DNA from: Emiliania huxleyi CCMP1516
Taxonomy: Eukaryota; Haptophyta; Isochrysidales; Noelaerhabdaceae
Reading direction: 5' to 3'
Assembly: GCF_000372725.1 (NCBI RefSeq)
Contig: NW_005195301.1
Coordinates: 906,312-970,311, forward strand
DNA length: 64,000 nt
The notes below the pieces were generated by a model, which saw only the letters and a program-made list of their open reading frames with translations, had not been told where the DNA came from and did no database searches. Position 1 is the first letter of the stretch. Every line of letters begins with the position of its first letter. Shown here piece by piece: positions 59,462 through 64,000 of this stretch. A program made the position numbers and the translations under genes.

Positions 59462-62400
59462 ATGGACACACGTACGGCGTCGGCTGATGCCGATTACGCC
59501 TCCCCCAAGTACTCGCCCGACGCGTTGCTGTCCGTCGAACGCGCGGTCCTAGCGTCTGAAAAGGCTGCGCTGCGTGGCGCCTTGCGCGGCGTCGTTGCTT
59601 TTGCAATCCCACACGTGGAGCAGGGCGAAGTGGTCGGCATCGCTGCTTCATGCGCCGAGGGCTGCAGGCCGAACCTCGGCCAGATACGAAGCACTTGCGC
59701 GCACGCTGGTCTAAGCCGCAGCTTGATACCTGAGCTGCTCGCCTTGGTGGCCGAACTCTCTGTCGACGAGGACGGCGAGCCAATACGCCTTGGGCTGCCA
59801 GAGGCACTGGGCTTGCCCACGCTCAGCCGCCGGGCCAGCATGCGCGACATCGATCTCCGCGCGCCACGAGCTCGCGAGTACGAAGTGGAGAGGCGGGCGG
59901 AGAAGCGACGGGCGGCGGCACAGCGGGCAGCGTTGAGGGTGCAGCAGCGGTCGGACGCCGCCGCAGCGACGCGGGCAACGCCAATGGCAGGCAGCGGCAC
60001 GGGCAGTGAGGCCATGGCGACGGCTGACAGCCTCGACGGGTGCGAGCGGCTCGTCGTCGAGGGCTTGGCGGAGGTCCTCCTCGGGCCGACCGAGGGCGTC
60101 GAGCGCGGCACGGACCTGTTCGAGTGGGGCCTGAACTCCACGTCTGGTGCGCGGCTGCGCGAGTGGCTCTGCAAGCGGACCGGCCTCCCGCTGCCGCCGC
60201 ACTTGCCCTACGAGTACCCGACGGTGTGCGGCCTCGCGGCTTCCATCTTCAGGCTGCGCGAGCCAACGGCACTCGGGTCGTCGAGGTGTTCCGCCCACGC
60301 GCACGCCGGAGGCGCGCCGCCCACGCCGCCGTCGCTTTTGCTCGCCGAGGCGACCGCAGCTCTGCGCGCGGGAGACCTCGCGCGGGCAGAGGGTGTCTGC
60401 TTGCGAGTGGCCAACGGCCTTGGCGGTGGTGCCAGGCTGTGCGGGACCTCGCGGCTCGGCCTGGCGCCGCCGTCGACGCTGCCGACCGAGCTGGACGGCG
60501 CCGAGGCGCCGTGCGACCCTTCGTCCGCCGAGGCCGCGCCTTCCTCGCCTTCTGAGGCGCCGCTGCTCACGCTGCTCACGCGCATCTGGTCGGCGCAGGG
60601 GCGGTGGTCGCGTGCGGCGGCGGCCGCCTCCCAGCTGCTTGAGCTCCGCTCCAGCACAACGCCCGCGAGCCTCGACGTGGCTCTGCTGCAGGCGCAGTCC
60701 GTGGAACCGTCGTGGAACCGTCGTGGAACGGTCAACTGTCGTGGAACCGTCGTGGAACCGTCGTGGCTCTCCTGCAGGCGCAGCTCGTGCGATACCTCCA
60801 CGAAGCCGGCGAGCCGCCGGCCAGTGCGGTGGCGCGCGCGGCGGTCGCCGCTGCGACGGCGGCGTCTGCAGCTGCCAGCGCGGCCAGCGCCGCCGCCGGG
60901 TCCACGGGAGATGCCTCGGCGCCGCTTGACGCGAGCGGGTACACCCGGGAGCGCGACGCGTCCTTCGGAGCGGATGCGCCGCTGGAGGCGCTCCTCGCCG
61001 TGATTCCTGTCTAGGAGGTGTCTAGGAGGTGTCTAGGAGGTGTCTAGGAGGTGTCTAGGAGGTGTCTAGGACGTGTCTAGGAGGTGTCTAGGAGGTGTCT
61101 AGGAGGTGTCTAGGAGGTGTCTGGGAGGTGCCTAGGAGGTGTCTAGGAGGTGTCTAGGAGGTGTCTAGGAGGTGTCTAGGAAGTGTCTAGGAGGTGTCTA
61201 GGAGGTGTCTAGGAGGTGTCTGGGAGGTGTCTAGGAGATGTCTAGGAGGTGTCTAGGAGATGTCTAGGAGGTGCCTAGGAGGTGTCTAGGAGATGTCTCC
61301 TAGGCGCTCCTCGCCGCGAGTGCAAAGCTGTCGGGCGCCCCCGCCGTGCGGCCTGCTAGCCTGCAGACGCTGGTTCTGCGAGGGCAGCGGCTGCGCGCGC
61401 TCCCGCCGTGCGTTGGCGCGTGCGTCGCGCTGCGTGTTCTCGACGCAAGCGAGAATCTGCTCTCCGACCTAGAAGCGGAACATCTCCCCATATCTCCCCC
61501 GTATCTCCCCATATCTCGACGCGAGCGAGAATCTGCTCTCCGACCTAGAAGCGGAACATCTCCCCATATCTCCCCCATATCTCCCCATATCTCGACGCGA
61601 GCGAGAATCTGCTCTCCGACCTAGAAGCGGAACATCTCCCCATATCTCCCCGTATCTCCCCATATCTCGACGCGAGCGAGAAGCTGCTCTCCGACCTAGA
61701 AGCGGAACATCTCCCCATATCTCCCCGTATCTCCCCATATCTCGACGCGAGCGAGAAGCTGCTCTCCGACCTAGAAGCGGAAGACGGACTCGTGTCTCCC
61801 AACTCGCGCCCGAGCGGACACGCATTCAGCCGCATTCGGGCGTGTTCCGTTGTGCGCACCGTACTCCTCTCCGTCGTACTCACGCGGTGCTCTGAACACA
61901 CTGCACAAGACCGTATTCCCGCTCTGATGCTGCTGTATATTTACGCGTAGGCTCTCTGACTTGCCGGAGGCCCTCTGCCGCCTGTGTCGGCTGCAGGAGC
62001 TGTTGCTCGCGATTAATTAATTAGCTAATTAATTAATTAATTAGTTAATTGGTCGGCTGCAGGAGCTGTTGCTCGCGTGCAACGAGCTTCGCTCGCTGCC
62101 GGCGTGGGTCGGTGCGTTGCCGCAGCTACACGTGCTCAACCTGCAGCACAACCGGCTGCTGTGAACAGCGTCTCTTCACACCTCGAGCCGTGAACAGGTG
62201 CTCAACCTGCAGCACAACCGGCTGCTGTGAACAGCGTCTCTTCACACCTCGAGCCGTGAACAGGTGCTCAACCTGCAGCACAACCGGCTGCTGTGAACAG
62301 CGTCTCTTCACACCTCGAGCCGTGAACAGGTGCTCAACCTGCAGCACAACCGGCTGCTGTGAACAGCGTCTCTTCACACCTCGAGCCGTGAACAGGTGCT

Positions 62401-64000
62401 CAACCTGCAGCACAACCGGCTGCTGTGAACAGCGTCTCTTCACACCTCGAGCCGTGAACAGGTGCTCAACCTGCAGCACAACCGGCTGCTGTGAACAGCG
62501 TCTCTTCACACCTCGAGCCGTGAACAGGTGCTCAACCTGCAGCACAACCGGCTGCTGTGAACAGCGTCTCTTCACACCTCGAGCCGTGAACAGGTGCTCA
62601 ACCTGCAGCACAACCGGCTGCTGTGAACAGCGTCTCTTCACACCTCGAGCCGTGAACAGGTGCTCAACCTGCAGCACAACCGGCTGCTGTGAACAGCGTC
62701 TCTTCCCACCTCGAGCCGTGAACAGGTGCTCAACCTGCAGCACAACCGGCTGCTGTGAACAGCGTCTCTTCACACCTCGAGCCGTGAACAGGTGCTCAAC
62801 CTGCAGCACAACCGGCTGCTGTGAACAGCGTCTCTTCACACCTCGAGCCGTGAACAGGTGCTCAACCTGCAGCACAACCGGCTGCTGTGAACAGCGTCTC
62901 TTCACACCTCGAGCCGTGAACAGGTGCTCAACCTGCAGCACAACCGGCTGCTGTGAACAGCGTCTCTTCACACCTCGAGCCGTGAACAGGTGCTCAACCT
63001 GCAGCACAACCGGCTGCTGTGAACAGCGTCTCTTCACACCTCGAGCCGTGAACAGGTGCTCAACCTGCAGCACAACCGGCTGCTGTGAACAGCGTCTCTT
63101 CACACCTCGAGCCGTGAACAGGTGCTCAACCTGCAGCACAACCGGCTGCTGTGAACAGCGTCTCTTCACACCTCGAGCCGTGAACAGGTGCTCAACCTGC
63201 AGCACAACCGGCTGCGGCGGCTCCCGGCGGCGGTGCTCCGCATCAAGGGGCTCCACTACCTGCGCTGGGGCGCGCAGAAGCCGTCGGGCGACGCCCCGGA
63301 GGAGGAGGAGGAGGCGGAGGAGGCGGAGGAGGCGGCAGGCGTAGCAGCGGCGGCGGAGGAGGCGGAGGAGGCGGAGGAGGCGGCAGGCGTAGCAGCGGCG
63401 GAGGAGGCGGAGGAGGCGGAGGAGGCGGCAGGCGTAGCAGCGGCGGCGGTGGAGGCGGAGGAGGCGGAGGAGGCGGCAGGCGTAGCAGCGGCGGCGGTGG
63501 AGGCGGAGGAGGCGGAGGAGGCGGCAGGCGTAGCAGCGGCGGCGGTGGAGGCGGAGGAGGCGGAGGAGGCGGCAGGCGTAGCAGCGGCGGAGGAGGAGGC
63601 GGAGGAGGCGGAGGAGTTGGCAGGCGTAGCAGCGGCGGTGGAGGCGGAGGAGGCGGAGGAGGCGGCAGGCGTAGCAGCGGCGGTGGAGGCCGGCGCAGCG
63701 GAGGCGGCGGCGGCGGTGGCGGAAGCGGCGGTGGCAGTCGGTGATCAGGACGATGCTGCAGCGGACGCAGGAGCGGAGGAGGCAGCCGGCGCGGGCTTCG
63801 CATCGCCCAGCCTGACTGTGCTTGAGCTCGAGGCAAACGGTCAGACCGCGCTGCCACCGCTGCACCCGCGCGCGACGGTGCTCACGGCGCTCCTGGCCTC
63901 GTACAACCGGCTTGGTGCCGCCCCGCGGATGCCCGACCACCTAGAAGCGGAATACGTATTCTTGCCTCCCAACCAGCGCCCGAGAGGGCCACGTATTCCG
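59462..64000 (+). CDS. Adenylation C-terminal fragment / acyl carrier / helical / leucine-rich repeat protein, 3' end outside the window
   Basis: ATG 59462. Residues 40-120 resemble the C-terminal subdomain of adenylate-forming enzymes (VVAFAIPHVEQGEVVGIAAS, LSRSLIPELLALVAELSVDE). Residues 195-268 form a phosphopantetheine-binding carrier domain with GLNST (S226 the attachment site, in LFEWGLNSTSGARLREWL). A helical, TPR-like region follows (AALRAGDLARAEGVCLRVAN, LTRIWSAQGRWSRAAAAASQ). After several introns come leucine-rich repeats: LQTLVLRGQRLRALPPCVGA, LRVLDASENL-LSDLPEALCR, LQELLLACNELRSLPAWVGA, VLNLQHNRLRRLPAAVLRIK. Then a Glu/Ala repeat region and another LRR (LTVLELEANGQTALPPLHPR). Carrier plus LRR without a condensation or ketosynthase domain is unusual. 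Substrate loading and binding partner are unknown. Confidence 0.7.
60671..60788 (+). repeat. GGAACCGTCGT insert between duplicated exon ends
   Basis: CGTGGCTCTGCTGCAGGCGCAG is followed by TGGAACCGTCG repeats, then CGTGGCTCTCCTGCAGGCGCAG. A CTGCAG|GCGCAG donor to CTGCAG|GCGCAG acceptor (GC-AG) joins ALLQ to AQLVRYLHEAG in frame. Confidence 0.7.
60988..61303 (+). repeat. 316-nt GC-AG intron of GTCTAGGAG nonamers
   Basis: CTGGAG|GCGCTCCTCGCCG opens. About 25 copies of TCTAGGAGGTG follow, and CTCCTAG|GCGCTCCTCGCCG closes. Joins ADAPLE to ALLAASAKLSG in frame. The insert unit itself contains CTAG, so each unit could supply an AG acceptor. Confidence 0.85.
61436..61760 (+). repeat. Amplified exon-end/insert array (4 inserts) in the LRR gene
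   Basis: Five copies of TCGACGCGAGCGAGAAKCTG / CTCTCCGAC (encoding DASENLLSD) alternate with CTAGAAGCGGAACATCTCCC plus CATATCTCCC repeats. The inserts begin with the first 12 bases of element IE-A. Confidence 0.8.
61761..61950 (+). mobile_element. Introner-like element IE-A, copy 2, acting as an intron
   Basis: Donor GCTCTCCGAC copy, then CTAGAAGCGGAAGACGGACT ... CGTACTCACGCGGTGCTCTG ... TATTTACGCGTAG|GCTCTCTGAC. 190 nt, GC-AG, and joins ASENL to LSDLPEALCR in frame. Shares its start, middle and end with copy 1 at 50.8 kb. Confidence 0.8.
61986..62077 (+). repeat. AT-rich insert between two 26-bp exon copies
   Basis: GTCGGCTGCAGGAGCTGTTG / CTCGCG occurs at 61986 and 62052, separated by 40 bp of ATTAATTAATTAGC repeats (62012-62051). 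The insert contains stops and does not end in AG before the second copy, so this one does not fit simple GT-AG splicing. Confidence 0.75.
62132..63187 (+). repeat. 16 tandem 66-bp units: LRR exon piece plus GTGAACAG insert
   Basis: Each unit is GTGCTCAACCTGCAGCACAA / CCGGCTGCT (the LRR strand VLNLQHNRL) followed by the 37-bp insert GTGAACAGCGTCTCTTCACA / CCTCGAGCCGTGAACAG. Units are nearly identical; one has CCCACC for CACACC near 62704. Every unit starts GT and ends AG, so any number could be removed as introns. Skipping all leaves VLNLQHNRLRRLPAAVLR. Confidence 0.9.
63300..63720 (+). repeat. Glu/Ala-coding tandem repeat
   Basis: About eight units of 45-60 bp (GAGGCGGAGGAGGCGGAGGA / GGCGGCAGGCGTAGCAGCGG) in frame with the LRR gene, encoding EEAEEAEEAAGVAAAA. 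Length differences are all multiples of three, as expected for a coding repeat under frame constraint. Confidence 0.8.
63951..64000 (+). mobile_element. Introner-like element IE-A, copy 3, cut by window end
   Basis: CTAGAAGCGGAATACGTATT ... CGCCCGAGAGGGCCACGTAT. Preceded by GCCCGACCAC, which would be the exon-start copy. Contains the inverted pair CGGAATACGT/ACGTATTCCG. Confidence 0.65.

Noticed and set aside
62132-63187. CRISPR-like regular repeat array
   Set aside because: All of each unit is repeated, with no variable spacers, the unit encodes an LRR strand, and the genome is eukaryotic.
62126-63940. A 604-codon minus-strand frame through the LRR array and the Glu/Ala repeat
   Set aside because: It is the reverse shadow of a 66-bp repeat (a multiple of three without stops) and a GC-rich trinucleotide repeat. 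The plus strand gives recognisable LRRs.

Overview
This is eukaryotic nuclear DNA: GC-rich, with many short spliceosomal introns, F-box/RCC1, SET, DOT1-like and EF-hand genes, LINE and SINE debris and abundant minisatellites. The closest match I can recall is a haptophyte alga of the Emiliania/Gephyrocapsa type. That is inference from style (GC-rich genes, GC-AG introns, minisatellite introns, large RCC1 families), not from a search.

Layout. 0-2.1 kb: a SETD3/Rubisco-LSMT-type SET gene on the minus strand, cut into at least eight exons. 2.3-7 kb: two intronless F-box/RCC1 genes around an unknown gene and a dispersed repeat. 7.7-8.9 kb: a complete 1.1-kb retroposed element with one ORF. 9.4-12.6 kb: an EF-hand exon and repeat-filled introns. 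12.9-16.8 kb: an RCC1 gene and a glycosyltransferase. 18-21 kb: repeat-riddled DNA and a three-exon gene. 21-30.5 kb: three more RCC1 genes. 31-36.4 kb: two or more intron-rich minus-strand genes, one a likely glycosyltransferase. 37-48 kb: an unknown 472-codon gene, a membrane protein, a small TIR element, a broken retroelement RNase H, a 2OG-oxygenase/DOT1-like fusion and another membrane protein. 49.7-52.9 kb: an endonuclease/exonuclease/phosphatase gene. 53.1-54.0 kb: a 916-bp TIR element. 54.2-58.1 kb: an RCC1 gene split by a LINE. 58.6 kb to the end: an EF-hand gene and a long adenylation-fragment/carrier/LRR gene that runs off the window.

The strongest signal is how introns are built. 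At locus after locus the intron begins with a copy of the first 10-35 nt of the downstream exon, starting GT or GC. A short insert follows, usually a 7-12-bp minisatellite or a small conserved element ending in AG, and then the real exon. Splicing from the GT/GC of the first copy to that AG restores the reading frame exactly. At several loci the copy-plus-insert unit has itself been amplified, up to 16 times in the LRR gene. This looks like ongoing intron gain by insertion with a long target-site duplication, or by template-switch tandem duplication.

The second theme is retroposition. Seven RCC1 genes and two fragments are all intronless in an otherwise intron-dense region. One copy has an A10 tract at the end of a shared 3' flank, and three copies have lost the family start codon. 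A LINE and an ORF-bearing short element share the same 3' tail and are flanked by clear 10- and 11-bp target-site duplications.
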